DNA from: Plantago major
Lineage: Eukaryota; Streptophyta; Magnoliopsida; Lamiales; Plantaginaceae
Assembly (NCBI GenBank): GCA_026545765.1
Contig: CM048840.1
Location: forward strand, 48,038,580 to 48,102,579
Length of the DNA: 64,000 nt
Reading direction: 5' to 3'
The translations under genes were made by a program, and so were the position numbers. This document shows positions 23,058-34,792 of the stretch, piece by piece (position 1 is the first letter of the stretch; each line of letters starts with the position of its first letter). The notes under the pieces were generated by a model. That model was not told the DNA's origin, did no database searches, and was given only the letters and a program-made list of their open reading frames with translations.

Positions 23058-24416
23058 TGATGAGCTCAAATTATACTCTAAATAACTTAAGAGAATAAGC
23101 TGTAGTTGTAGACTATGCTTAACTCGGTATCGTTCTCTAGGGAATTAATCAGGCTACCACAACAATTGAAAGTAAAACAAATAGATTTGAGTGATTGTAC
23201 TTCTAAAACACAGATTAAAACAAGAAACAAATAAACTGGTTTGATCAAAGAGAGAAGATGAACACAGTAGTAATGATCAAGTAATTGTAATTCGTTCTAG
23301 GGCAATCATTCATATTTGTCACATGGTCGGCGTACAGAAATCAATCAATCCAATTCAACCAATCGTTATTTGAATGTTTTGAAATAGAAAAATCATAGGT
23401 CGTCAATCCACGATCCTTAACATAAAACGATTTTGAAAGTCTTGAACTAGCTTATTAGATTGAAGGTTTTTACGAAGATTTTGAACTAGACGAACCTATA
23501 TCAACGAATCCTAACCCTAGAAACTAATATGCAAGACTATCACATAACTACCGTGTTCGTAGTGATTTAACTACTCATGAGGGAAGCAAAGATGAAAGAA
23601 TGCATGGTATAGATCACGCAACGCATAAACATGGTGATAATTGCATGCAAGATCATACAATTCGATAAATAGAAGAAAACACGAATTGAAGATAAACAAT
23701 AGAGAGTTATCAATAATTACCAAGAATTCGATCCTGATGGTTCTTACAAGAGGTAAACCAAACTCCAAAGATCAATCAATCAATGTCAAAACTTAGTTCT
23801 AGGAGCTTTTTCTATGTAAAAATCGAGTATAAGAAGTTATGGCAAAGGAAGACCTAATTCTAACCTAAAAAGGAGTTGTTTGCCGAATCTGTGAAGTTAT
23901 CGCAAATCTTGCCGCGGCGAGACACTGTTAAGGCTCCCAAATTGCTCTTGCAAAATCTCGCCACGGCGAGAATGTCATTCGTCGCGGCGAGCTTAAAACC
24001 TCTGTAACTTTTGCTACAGACAGAATATGGCATGCTTCAGAAACAAAAGTTGTAGCCCTTTTAATTATCTTTCTGTGGCCACTGAGTTCAGGTCAATCGG
24101 ACATCATATGGGAGAGTTATGGCGAAAATGGATAGACTGCTCCGTAAAACTTCACTTTTGCAAGCTTCGCTAAAACGGCTCTCAAATCTTCGTCTGAACT
24201 CCGAATCCACTTTCGTTTTCGCCCAGTTACTCTACATTCAAAGATATAGAACCTATGTTTTCACTCCGATTTTCACCTTCGAAACACAAAAATCCTATAA
24301 AACACAAATAAAGCACCAAAGCATAAAAACGTACAAAAACACTATAAAACCATAAACAAAGACTAATAAAGACCGCTAAAAAGGACCAAATGAGACTCTA
24401 AATTATTGTCTCATCA
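23058..24416 (-). repeat. Family A LTR, right copy (complete, 1359 bp)
   Basis: It runs TGATGAGC to GTCTCATCA and is flanked on the right by the GGAGT duplication. It serves as 5' LTR of the minus-strand unit. GC-palindrome copies lie at 23905-23985. Confidence 0.85.
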
Positions 24417-24421
24417 GGAGT

Positions 24422-24822
24422 CCCTTTCGGACTAATGCTTCAGACCTACACTTTCGGACAAAGGTCCAAAACAGACGTCAACTGTGTCAAGTCTCTCGGA
24501 AAAGACCATACTGCCCCTGAAAGCCCAAAAGGGAAACAGGTAAAGTCTTTCTAATGGGCCATGGGCCTAATAAAGCCTTGTTGGCACAATCTAAACCCTA
24601 CACTTGGCACGATCTAGTGAAGCTCTTCCATTTTGGGAGAAGTCTATAAATATTACACAGATTCCCATGCAAACGGTAAGTCATCATTACGAACTAATCC
24701 CGATAACTATACATAGCAGATCTTCAGTCTCTCTCAAGTAAAGTCCTTACCCGGTTTGACGCTTAGCAAATCGGGTCTACGGTTCTGAACCCCCCCCCCC
24801 CCCACCCAAAGTCACTTGTGCA
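24422..24822 (+). repeat. LTR of family B (B+), second part
   Basis: It continues 13-375. It has a TATA box (CTATAAATATTA, about 24644), a C-run at 24790-24803 and ends CTTGTGCA. The inverted B- LTR begins with the complement, TGCACAAG, at 25620. Confidence 0.75.
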
Positions 24823-25619
24823 GGTTCTTACCCGTTGGTACTTTGGAGTGCTTTGGACGTGGACGTTCTACAGTGATTTGGACCTATAGATTTAGAAAGA
24901 ACTTATTAAGTGTTTGGGGGACTTTACCCTCAACATTACCGAGCCAACCTGAGCACTATTTTGATTTGTGCCTTGACTTGTGGGAGCAGGATTGCATAAC
25001 ATTGCCGCGAGGTAATGATCTTTAAGTACACCTTAAGGGACATTGGGTTACACTTGTAACTGCTAGTTATAGTGAGTGATGCTTACATGTTAAATGTCTG
25101 TTGTGGATTCGTCGAGGTCTGAGTTGAAACTAAGTGAGTCAGTGGAGTATGAAACCCTGGAGACTAGCTGCTTATCTATGTCATGGTTTATGATCTATAC
25201 TATTGTTGTTACCTTGCTCAAGGATGAACAAGAAAACTGGTTTGGGTGTGTGATGTGACAATGAAATGTGCAATTTTGCATGCTTTTAGACCCTTGTCTT
25301 TTGTCCAAGATCCAATATTTGCATCACATTATGGCCAATTACCAGCTTCTTGCATATTTTGTAGGTCATGATTGCGTTTTTGAGGAATTGCACGATTTCC
25401 AGTGCCAAAATGTAATATTTAGCCGAAATCGGGGAAAATAAGGAAATACGCTGATTTTGAGGTCTCAAAACATGTCATGTGACTAACCAATGTGAAGATA
25501 ATTGAAGATGCTACAACATTGTAGAAGACCACTTTTCGCACCAAGTCCAAGTCACTATAAATCGTCCCAAATCAAGTTCCATAGCACTCCGAGGTCCAAA
25601 GCACTAGTGGGTAAGAACC
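24823..25619. other. Spacer between the two inverted B LTRs
   Basis: Both ends begin with the same word in mirrored orientation (GGTTCTTACCC leaving each LTR), followed by weaker mirrored similarity for perhaps 70 bp. The middle shows no coding sequence and no recognisable primer site. It could be two short leader sequences joined head to head, or host DNA. Confidence 0.5.
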
Positions 25620-25787
25620 TGCACAAGTAACTTTTTATTTTTTGGGGGGGGGGGGAGGGGTTAGAACCGAAGACCCAGTTTGTGTAGTGTCAAACCGGGT
25701 AAAGACTTCACTTGAGAGAGACTGAAGATCTACTCTGTATAGTGTTTATGATTAGTTCGTAAAGATGGCTTGACTTACCTCCCTTAT
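25620..25787 (-). repeat. LTR of family B (B-), first part
   Basis: The inverted counterpart of 24650-24822, with a G-run at 25647-25658. It is interrupted by family C; the duplicated target CTTAT is at 25783-25787 and 32637-32641. Confidence 0.75.
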
Positions 25788-26380
25788 TGATGTGTCAAAA
25801 TCAAAGTTTTAATATTTGTTTAAGAGCCAAGAGTTAATTCTCAACACTACGAAAACTTGTAGTGTAGTGAAGTTAACCCCGAGGTCGGTCTGGGAGGAAA
25901 TAACTAAGCTGAGTCTTGTTTACGAATAATAATAACAGTATGAAAGCAGTAAAGAGTTGTTTTTGCTTTGGCAACAGATTGATTAACTACGTTAAAGTAA
26001 AATACTTTGCAGACTAACCAGAAAAAAGATTTAAACTTAACGAGATTGATATGAATGAGGAGAATTATGGTGTGGTGACAGAAGACGATCTATCTAGCAG
26101 GAAATATGCGATCAACAAGAAAAATGATTACTCTCAAGTTGTCACTACTGGGGTTCAGAAAACGAATAGCATTAGTGAAGGTGCAATTTCACTAAGCTGG
26201 AATTAATTAAGCTAATCCTATTATTACCGTTTGCACCTAACTGTTAGATTGAAGCAAGACGAAAAACATTTTGGTTTCTAAAGATCAAATGCTTAATCTA
26301 ACAGTGATATTGACGGATTGCACATCAAACGTAATAGCAGAATACGTAATTAATCTAAAAAGCTCATAGTAATCGTAACC

Positions 26381-26448
<68 letters not shown>

Positions 26449-27595
26449 CGCATAAAACCTAACTAGCATGCTTGAATTCGTCACCTCCCCATAATCAGGG
26501 TGTTTAGCTACTCATGTTATGCGAAGACATAATCAATAAAGCAATTAAACAATCAACACACATAATCTTCATACTAGAAATGTAGAATCGAATGATTGAT
26601 ACAATTTACCTTCGTTGTCACAAACTCTATGTAGAATTGAAGAACCTGAATCGAATCGATGCAAAGAGTATGTAGATTGCGCTCCCAATCAATGATAATT
26701 GTTGGATTACAAGGTGAAAATCGGTTCAATTACCTCAAATCGGTAATTGCCTTGGAAATTAGGTCTAGGTTGAGAGCAAAGTTGAATACTTGACAATAGA
26801 ATGAATTATGAAAGTAATAATGTTGTTTCTAACTAATAGAAAGGAAGAAAAACTAAGTCCGAACGAAGTAGGAAAGAATCGGGAAAAAAACAATGCAGAA
26901 ACAGAAGAAGTTGGCGTCCGCTAACTTTCTAGATGGCGTCCGCGATGGAAGAAAGTTGTCGGACGCCAAATACACTTGGCGGACGCCAAAATGGCGTCCG
27001 CGATGGAAGAAAGTTGCCGGATGCCAAATACACTTGGCGGACGCCAAAATTCATCCATGGCGTCCGCCAAAGTGAACTTTGGCGTCCGCCAACTCGTTCT
27101 GGACGAGTTTGGCGGACGCCAATCTTCAATGGCGTTCGCCAGGCCCTTTTTTGTCCTCTAAACGTTGGAATATGGAGATAGTTCCTTCTTCAAAGTTGTA
27201 TCTCTTGGTCTTATCTACACGAGGACACAAAGATCAGGTCAATCGGAGTTCATATACAAATGTTATGGCCGAAATGCCAAAGCTACTCCATCATAGTTCG
27301 AATTTTGCGCGCTTAAACGGCTCTAAAATCTTCGTCCGAACTCCGAATCGACTTCCGTTTCGACCAATCAACTCCATTTTCAACCAAATTTCAGGTCTTG
27401 GAACTTATATGCTACTGTTAATGCATTAATATGCACTGGTTTAGCCTTGTTTCAATTTGTTTTCACCAAACACCTATAAAACACACAAAACACAAAAACG
27501 TAATAGAGCACTAATAAAATAAACTATGATACACTTAAGTACTACAACAAGATGGTGAAAAAGACTAAATGTGACGATGTAAAACCGACTCATCA
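25788..27595 (-). repeat. Family C 3' LTR (1808 bp)
   Basis: It contains a TA microsatellite (about 26382-26446) and a cluster of palindromic TTGGCGTCCGCCAA-type motifs at 26900-27125. Part of that cluster is duplicated in tandem (about 26930-27050) relative to the other LTR. Confidence 0.85.
26382..26446. repeat. TA dinucleotide microsatellite
   Basis: About 30 TA units. The other C LTR has only about six at 31540-31552, so it expanded after insertion. Confidence 0.95.
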
Positions 27596-28394
27596 AACTC
27601 CCCAAACCGAACCTTTCTTGTCCCCAAGCAACAAACTCTCTAAAAAACCTAGAAAAATGAAAACACATAGACACAAAGTAAAGTCTAACTCCCAAGCTAC
27701 CGAGTCTACGATTGCAAATAATAAGCACGAATAATGCAAGAGTTTTGACATCACACTGAGGATCACAGAATCACATGCATAAGTTCAAAAAGTTCGTTTC
27801 CAAAGTAAATAGAACTTAAGTCTAACGCGGTAGTCCCTCACAAGTGGATTCTATGCAACTAATCTCTCACACTCCTGGAAGTGTCCAGTAGGGATAATCA
27901 CTCAAGAATATCAAGAGATAAGGAAGGTGACTTGCGTCACAAAGATGCCTCAAATACCTCATGCAATGTACTCAATCAGTTAAGTCGGAAGGGACATTTT
28001 CATAGCTCTATAACAATCAGCAGTAGACTTATAAAAAGGCAATCGTTCTCTCGTTTTACAATTTTTCTTTTTTTTTTTGCATACTACTTTTTTGCAGTCT
28101 TATATATGACCCATATGCTTATATCCTTTTATTTTGTCTCAATTTTTTGGTAGTGTCTGTTTTACCGAAAGTCCGCACTTTTGTGCGTGCTGGTTTGGTA
28201 TACACGCCATCAACCCTCACGGTCATATAGCTTTTAAGGGCCACGCCGGTATATAGGTAGTATCTAAAACGTGCCCAACACGACTAACGGTGGTAACTAG
28301 TACCATAGATCCACTATGAGACTTATTTTTTTGTTTTGAGAGAACGAAAAACCCGAACATAGTCTTTATCAATACAAGTGGTGCACATAAACCT
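27596..28394 (-). other. 3' noncoding cassette of family C
   Basis: It follows the LTR with a polypurine tract (27596-27608) and ends at a second one (28395-28406). It carries the conserved hairpin CGCACTTTTGTGCG at 28174-28187 and blocks shared with A and D. No ORF is supported. Confidence 0.7.
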
Positions 28395-29356
28395 CCTCCC
28401 CAAACCTGATCTTGGAACGGGTTTGGCATAAGCAAACAAGAATGTAAAACATGCCATTCGTCATACTTAACTTACACAGAGTACACATGAGAATGATGAG
28501 GCGCAAACAAGAGAGTTTGCACTTCCCGAGAATTCACACAAGATCAATAATGCCGATATCAATAATTCACTTTTCCTCGGCTCTTAGTCATGCTCACAGG
28601 TTTTTTGGACTACAGAATTAGAACAGACTTTGTATTTACAACAGAAACGAACTTAGAAAACTTGAACATGGAAACTACTAATAGTCAAGGATCAGCCAAA
28701 ACAAAAGCATTAAACAGGTTTAGTACATGCAATAGACGCTCGACTTGGGAGACAGACATAAACTCAACAGACAAACTCGAATAAGAAATACAAAAAGAAT
28801 CACATCCGAAAACATCGGATGTGAAAAAAGTATTCTAAATAAATATACAATAACATCGGCACGCAGGAAGGGCTCGTGCAGCTGCAGCAGGATTTGAAAA
28901 AGGAATTGATCGTGATTTTGAACGAGATTTATCTATGAAAAATACGAATCGGAGATCAAAACTCAAAACACCCCTCCCCAAACCTGAGAGTTGATAGGAG
29001 AGGGCTTCCCTGATTGAAGGTTTCCAAGATGTGTAGAAGACTGGTGGTGTTCATTTGCAATGTTAGGTACTAGACTTCCCCATGCTCGAATTCCTCTACC
29101 CTTGCACTTGCGAATAGATATAAAGGGGTCCAACATACCCCGCAGAATAATCCTTGCAGACAAAATCCTTAGGCAAATAATCCAATGCCTTCACTATGCC
29201 GACCTTACCATTCAGCTCGTATGTTGTTGTGCGTCTATATACGCTAATATCCATTCTAGAGGTGAATAAAAATGGCCAGCAAAGGAGGATTGTATCGGGT
29301 CCTGCCTTCTGATCTTCTCGGACATCCTTCAGAACAACAAAATTGGTGATAATAGT
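28395..29356 (-). other. Unassigned internal stretch of family C
   Basis: It contains another polypurine-type tract at 28973-28984. A broken minus-strand reading (28963-29280) may be leftover polyprotein C-terminal to the protease. No RT, RNase H or integrase motif is visible. Confidence 0.5.
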
Positions 29357-29911
29357 TTAACCATTCAGTTTAACTGCGATACCCTTTGTCAATCCAACTG
29401 GTCTTCTATGTGACCCATCCGCCATTAGGAGTCGAGCTTTCATCTCTTCCAAGCCTGTAAAGCCACATCCCTTAAACAAACTGTATGGGATTGTATTACA
29501 TGTAGCTCCTGTATCTAAAGTCGCAATGACTTTTGAATTTCCCATCCCAACTACGATGCTAAAGCTCTATTTACTGAGAGGATGTTCCTTCACATTTTCT
29601 GCTAACTCTTCTTCCTTGGCAAGAACTTCAACTGCTCCAATTTCCGGAATGCTCACTATAGCTGCAGAATCTTCCTCTTTTGCAGAACCTAATTCTTCAA
29701 TGGAAATGGCTGGATCTTCATCTTTTTCCGGGATCAACTCCTTAACAGAATTACCAGGAGTTATCACCTCTTCTACTGCTGCTTCACTAGCAATCGGAAT
29801 CAACGATGCACACCCACAAGCTGCGCAAATCTGTTTTGAAACCTCAACACGGGTCTCATTTTCCGAAACAGTCACCTCAACCGGTGTTTCTGTGATCACC
29901 TTAATAACCAT
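29357..29911 (-). pseudogene. Family C protease region
   Basis: The minus ORF at 29357-29545 has an aspartic-protease core LDTGATCNTIPYSLF followed by ADGSHRRPVGLT, the usual layout of a Gypsy retropepsin (DTGA active site, flap-like segment). The acidic linker upstream (29567-29911) contains CAACGC. The two are separated by a one-base shift near 29560. It would cleave the Gag polyprotein. Confidence 0.7.
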
Positions 29912-29964
29912 TGCCCTCTCGGGAGTACCAGGGAATTTTTCCTTTTCTCTCTCTTTGTTCTTCT

Positions 29965-30905
29965 CTAGTAGCTGCTCGAGAACTCTTTGGATCTTTTCAC
30001 TATACTTTTCCAGCTTCCCAATACGGGCATCGGTAGACTGACGATGCGCCTTGACTCATTCATGAAACTCCGAAATTCGTCTGCCCATCCTAATCCACCT
30101 GCTGGTTGCACCAAACCTGCGCCGGGTCTCTTCTCTTCATCAGGAGCAGCGTTTGCTTCTCCCCATTGACCCCTGACATTTGTCTTGGGGTTACGGTGTT
30201 GGTTGTGTTGTGCCAACTTAGGAAACTTATCCTTGAGAGCAGCAGCAGTTAATTCCATAATATTACCCCCGCAGAACGCATCTATCACATACTGCTGTTT
30301 CTCATTCAACCCATCATAGAAATATTGATTCAGATCAGCCTGGGGGTACCTGTGGTGAGGACATTGACCTAGCAGGCTCTTGAACCTGTCCCATGCTTCA
30401 TACAGAGACTCATCATACAGCTGGCTAAAGGTACTGATTTGCTGCCTGATAGAAGAAGTCTTAGACAGAGGGTAGTACTTCTGCATAAATGCATTGTAGA
30501 CTTCAGCCCAGGTGGTTAAGCTTCCTTCATCCAAGCCATTCATCCACTGTCGTGCCTTGTTAGCTAAACATATAGGAAAAACCCTCATCTTCGATCATTG
30601 TCGGTGACATTCTCACCTTCAGGCAGTCACCCAATAAAGTGCTCCAGCTCCATAAGAAATCCCATCACTTCCACATTCTTCTGCCCATAGAATTTCGGAA
30701 GTAGGGCCATAAGATGCCCCTTAATCTCCAAGTTACGCACATTGGCAGGAGTGACAATACTAGGACGGTAAACTTTTACGGGCGGTGCGAAGAGTGCAGC
30801 CATAGAAGGCTGCTCCAACTCGGTCATCTCTTCGAACCTGTGCTGCAAGACAGACACAACACCAGAACTACGCAAACGTAAGTACCCGTTAGTTAAAACA
30901 AGCAC
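29965..30905 (-). pseudogene. gag: Family C gag capsid
   Basis: Two minus ORFs, 30627-30905 and 29965-30588. The second is a clear retrotransposon Gag domain: FPICLANKARQWMNGLDEG, TTWAEVYNAFMQKYYP, then ESLYEAWDRFKSLLGQCPHH and YFYDGL. This is the Athila-type pattern. A zinc knuckle is not visible. Shifts near 30610 and 30030 break the frame. It would form the particle that packages the RNA. Confidence 0.85.
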
Positions 30906-30959
30906 TCAAGACGAGAAACACAGAGGTAACAAGGGAAAAAAGACTAACGAACACAAAAA

Positions 30960-32636
30960 CAAAGTTTTAATATTTGTTTAAGAGCCAAGAGTTAATTCTC
31001 AAAACTACGAAAACTTGTAGTGCAGTGAAGTTAACCCCAAGGTCGGTCTCGGAGGACTTAACTAAGCTGGGTCTTGTTTACGAGTAATAATAACAGTATG
31101 AAAGCAGTAAAGAGTTGTTTTTGCTTCAGCAGCAGATTGACTAACAACGTGAAAGTAGACTACTTCGCAGACTAACAAGAAAACAGATTTAAACTTAACG
31201 AGATTGATATGAGTAAGGAGAATAATGGTGTGGTGACATAAGACGAGCTAGCTAGCAGGAATTTGCGATCAACATGAAAAACAATTACTCTCAAGTTGTC
31301 ACTACTTGGGTTCAGAAAACGAATAGCATTAGTGAAGGCATCAATTTCACTAAGCTGCAATTAATTAAGCTAATCCTACTATTACCGTTTGCAACTAACT
31401 GTTAGATTGAAGCAAGACGAAAAATGTTTTGTATCTAAAGATCAAATGCTTAATCTAACAGTGATATTGACGGATTGCACATCAAACGTAATAGCAGAAT
31501 ACGCAATTAAACTAAAAAGCTCATGGTACTCGTAACCTGAATATATATATAATCCCATAAACCCTAACTAGCATGCTTGAATTCGTCACACCCCATAATC
31601 AGGGTGTTTAGCTACTCATGTTATGTGAAGACATAATCAATAAAGCAATTAAATAATCAACACACATAATCTTAATACTAGAAACGTAGAATCGAACGAT
31701 TGATACAGTTTACCCTTCGTTGTCACAACACTAGGTAGAATTGAAGAACCTGAATCGAATCTATGTAAAGAGTATGTAGATTGAATGATAATCGTCGGAT
31801 TACAAGGTGAAAATCGGTTCAATTACCTCAAAACGGTAATTGCCTTGGAAATTAGGTCTAGGTTGAGAGCAAAGTTCAATACTTGACAATAGAATGAATT
31901 ATGAAAGTAATAATAATTTTTCTAACTAATAGAAAGGAAGAAAAACTAAGTCCGAACGAAGTAGGAAAGAATCGGGAAAAAAACTGCGCAGAAACAGAAG
32001 AAGTTGGCGTCCGCCAACTTTCTAGATGGCGTCCGCCATGAAAGAAAGTTGTCGGACGCCAAATACACTTGGCGGACCACAAAATTCATCCATGGCATCC
32101 GCCTATGTGAACTTTGGCGTCCGCCAACTCGTTCTGGACGAGTTTGGCGGACGCCAATCTTCAATGTCGTTCGCAGGCCCTTTTTGGTCCTCTAAACGTC
32201 GGAATATGGAGATTTTTCCTTCTTTAAAGTTGTAGCTCCTGGTCATATCTACGCTTGAACACCAAGATCAGGTCAATCGGAGTTTATATGCAAAAGTGAT
32301 GGCCAAAATGCCAAAGCTGCTCCATCATAGTTCGAATTTCGCGCGCTTTCACTTAAACGGCTCTAAAATCTTCGTCCGAACTCCGAATCCACTTCCGTTT
32401 TGACCGATCAACTCCATTTTCAACCACATTTCAGGAATTGGAACTTCTATGCTTCCATTAATGCATTAATATGCACTGGTTTAGCCTTGTTTCAATGCGT
32501 TTTCACCAAGCACCAATAAAACACACAAAACACAAAAACGTAATAGAGCACTAATAAAATAAACTATGACTACACTTAAGAACTACAACAAGACGGTGAA
32601 AAAGACTAAATGAGATGATGGAAAACCGACTCATCA
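30960..32636 (-). repeat. Family C 5' LTR (end-truncated, 1677 bp)
   Basis: It starts at AAAGTTTTAATATTTG, 15 bp into the LTR as defined by the other copy, and ends GACTCATCA. It has palindromic GGCGTCCGCC clusters at 32005-32155, fewer than in the other LTR. Confidence 0.85.
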
Positions 32637-32641
32637 CTTAT

Positions 32642-33237
32642 CATGGGAATGTGTTCCATATATATAGAGATTCCCCCAAAGAGGATGGATTCCGTTGGAT
32701 CGTGCCAAGTGTAAGGCTAGGATTGCACCAACAATGCTCCATTAGGCCCATGGCCCATTAAGAAGACTTAACCCATTTCCCTTTTAGGCTTTCGAGGGTA
32801 GTTTAGTCATTCTCCGAGAGAAATTAGAGACTTCTGAAGTCCGTCTCGGACCTTCGTCCGAGAGTGTTGGTCCGAGGGTCCAATCCGGGTTGTCATTCTG
32901 TCTGAAAGGAACTCTCCTAAACCACAAGGCATAGTAGTTCGGACCATGATTGTCTCGGACCCTGTTTTCTCTCTTGGTGCCAGTCCACTTGGTTGCTTAT
33001 GAGGTTAATGACTTACGTCCGAACTGTTGTCCGGGTCGGACCCCCATGGCTTCGGACCACGGTTTGGGTCAGACCAACTGTCTTTGAGGTCCATTTCCCC
33101 GATATACTCAGGAGGGTCAGACCGGAGGTGGTCTTAGGGTCGGACCTTAAGGCCTTGGATGTTTAGATAGCTTGAGACGCCTTAGGATTCGTTCCAAAGG
33201 CGTCGTATGAAGGACTGGACATATTTCCGTATCAACA
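32642..33237 (-). repeat. LTR of family B (B-), second part
   Basis: It ends GTATCAACA. With 25620-25787 it totals 764 bp, equal to B+. Many GTCCGA/TCGGAC words and a TATA box near 32661 (ATATATATAG, reversed) are present. Confidence 0.8.
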
Positions 33238-33252
33238 TCTGTCCCCCTAGTT
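33238..33252 (-). promoter_or_regulatory. Polypurine tract of the B- element
   Basis: The reverse complement reads CTAGGGGGACAGA directly before the LTR start TGTTGATAC. It shows that the B- element's internal region lies to the right, on the minus strand. Confidence 0.75.
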
Positions 33253-34392
33253 TCCAAGTATCTTAGTAGAAGATAGATGTGGAACTATAGTTTAAAGTGG
33301 AGAGGACATTTTTGTTTTTTTGTTCAATCCATCTCTCATAAGAAGAAAAAAGGTGTTAAGTCCGTGCCTTTTGTCGTCCTTACCCTAATCTCTCCCCCCC
33401 CCCCCCCCCCACCCTTTCTTACAGTCCGAGAGTGTGGTCTCGGATTGTAAGTATGAGAAGGGGTATTTGTAAGCGAGATTAGGAGTAGGCTCGAAAGGCG
33501 TAACAAAGTAACGCTTTTTAGTCGATTGCTCGGGATTGTCCGACGAGGGGCATCCGGACGGGCGGGTGTCCGTGTGTTTAAGATAAGTCATCCGTCTATC
33601 AGTAAGATGGTTTTTATCTTGTATTATTAATCGACTCTTCGGAAGTTCCAAAATAAGACCTACAGGCGATTTCATAGCTCCACATCCACAAGCTATTAAG
33701 GACAACCGGATGAACGGGGGTCCGTGTGATGTATCTAGTTGATTATCCGAGATAAACAATGGTGAGATATCCACACGGACGAGAGTCCGTGTAGATAAAA
33801 GATCCAAGCAGCTGTTTTGTAAGAAGACTGTTGGTATTATTTGTACTAATCAACTCTACGGACCCAAATAAGGACCTATGGGCGATTTCATAGCTCCACA
33901 CCCATAAGCCATTAGTGAGATCCGGATGGAGTAAGGTCCGCATAACGGACATAGTTGATTATTCGGTTGAGTCCGACAGGGAATGTCCGAACGGAGAAAG
34001 GTCCGGCAAGTTTGAAGACTAAAAATAATCGTTTCTTAAAAAGATCGTGTTTGTCTCGTATTTCGCTAATCAAGCCTTCGGAAGTACTATAATGATCCTA
34101 TGGGTGATTTCATAGCTCCACACCCATAAGCCATTAAGCCTATCCGGGGAGTGATGTACGTACGGACGAGAGTCCGGGTGCCTAGGATAGAGTGAACCGT
34201 CCGTGAGAGGATGGGGTGCCCTTTCCGAGGTTGCAAGTGTTGTTGGAATTCTAATCGTCGTGAAATAAATATTTTTGGATGTAACCGTCATTTCATCTAG
34301 TAATTTGAACTATGTCGTTGGATGAATTTTGATCAACGGTCCAGATTTAATCTTGAATTGATGTGACTGTTGAGCTTCCAAAAATATCCCTC
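33253..34392. repeat. 3' untranslated region of B- with 216-221 bp tandem repeats
   Basis: Three diverged tandem units carry the word GCGATTTCATAGCTCCACA near 33666, 33883 and 34107, spaced about 216 and 221 bp. Each unit also has a GTCCG-rich part. A C-run lies at 33394-33409. Tandem repeats before the 3' LTR are common in large Tat-lineage elements. No ORF is supported. Confidence 0.7.
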
Positions 34393-34400
34393 TATAAATA
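34393..34400 (+). promoter_or_regulatory. TATA box of the antisense B gene
   Basis: TATAAATA in an AT-rich setting, followed about 30 bp later by a pyrimidine-rich start-like stretch (TTTTCTCACTTTT). The first long ORF starts 393 bp further on at 34793. The box sits on the strand opposite to the retrotransposon's own transcription. Confidence 0.55.
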
Positions 34401-34792
34401 GGACACCAGTCGCTTTCATTTTCTCACTTTTAGAGAGAGAATTTTCGTAATCTGAGTGAGTCCGAAGCAAGTGTAATTCAGTCCGAGTCAAGGGAAGTTT
34501 GTTTGTTGGAGCTAGCTGCCTTCAATCAAAGCCTTCGTATTTTTGCAAGTGTTCTCTCGGTCTTTTTTAGATTTGTTGAAGTCTGTGTTGTAGAAATTTC
34601 TTGCATGTTTTTCTTGTTCGGATAAGTGTTGTACGCAGCTTGTTCGGACGTATGTTGTACTAACTTCGAACTAACTACATCCGACAACACTTAGTGTCCT
34701 CCGAACCCTTTAGGGGTTTTAACCCTAGATTATATAAATGTACTCTCAGACCATAAACCTTCCATTTATAGGACCTCCTTTCTTTCCATAGG

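Larger units (their letters stand above)
376..24416 (-). mobile_element. Family A compound LTR element (three LTRs, TSD GGAGT)
   Basis: The block is flanked by GGAGT at 371-375 and 24417-24421, and its outer ends are TGATGAG and CTCATCA. Reading left to right it holds: a complete LTR; the 3' half of an internal region; an inverted piece (LTR end, primer site, gag remnant); part of a middle LTR; the Copia-1 insertion; the rest of a middle LTR; a complete 2.3-kb internal region; and a final LTR. The internal region encodes only a gag remnant, so the family is non-autonomous (TR-GAG/LARD-like). The tRNA-Asp primer site and the 3' noncoding cassette link it to Athila-like families C and D. Unequal LTR recombination is the simplest source of the three-LTR form. 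Confidence 0.8.
25788..32636 (-). mobile_element. Family C: Athila-like Gypsy element lacking RT and integrase (TSD CTTAT)
   Basis: The ends are TGATGTGTC and GACTCATCA, with CTTAT on both sides. The LTRs are 25788-27595 and 30960-32636. The internal region encodes Gag and a protease and then goes straight to the noncoding cassette. Its inner LTR lacks the first 15 bp (TGATGTGTCAAAATC), and there is no primer site next to it, so this end was deleted after insertion. Confidence 0.85.

Noticed and set aside
26900..27200. Several overlapping ORFs on both strands in the C LTR
   Set aside because: They arise from the repeated palindromic GGCGTCCGCC words, which keep both strands open. Not genes.
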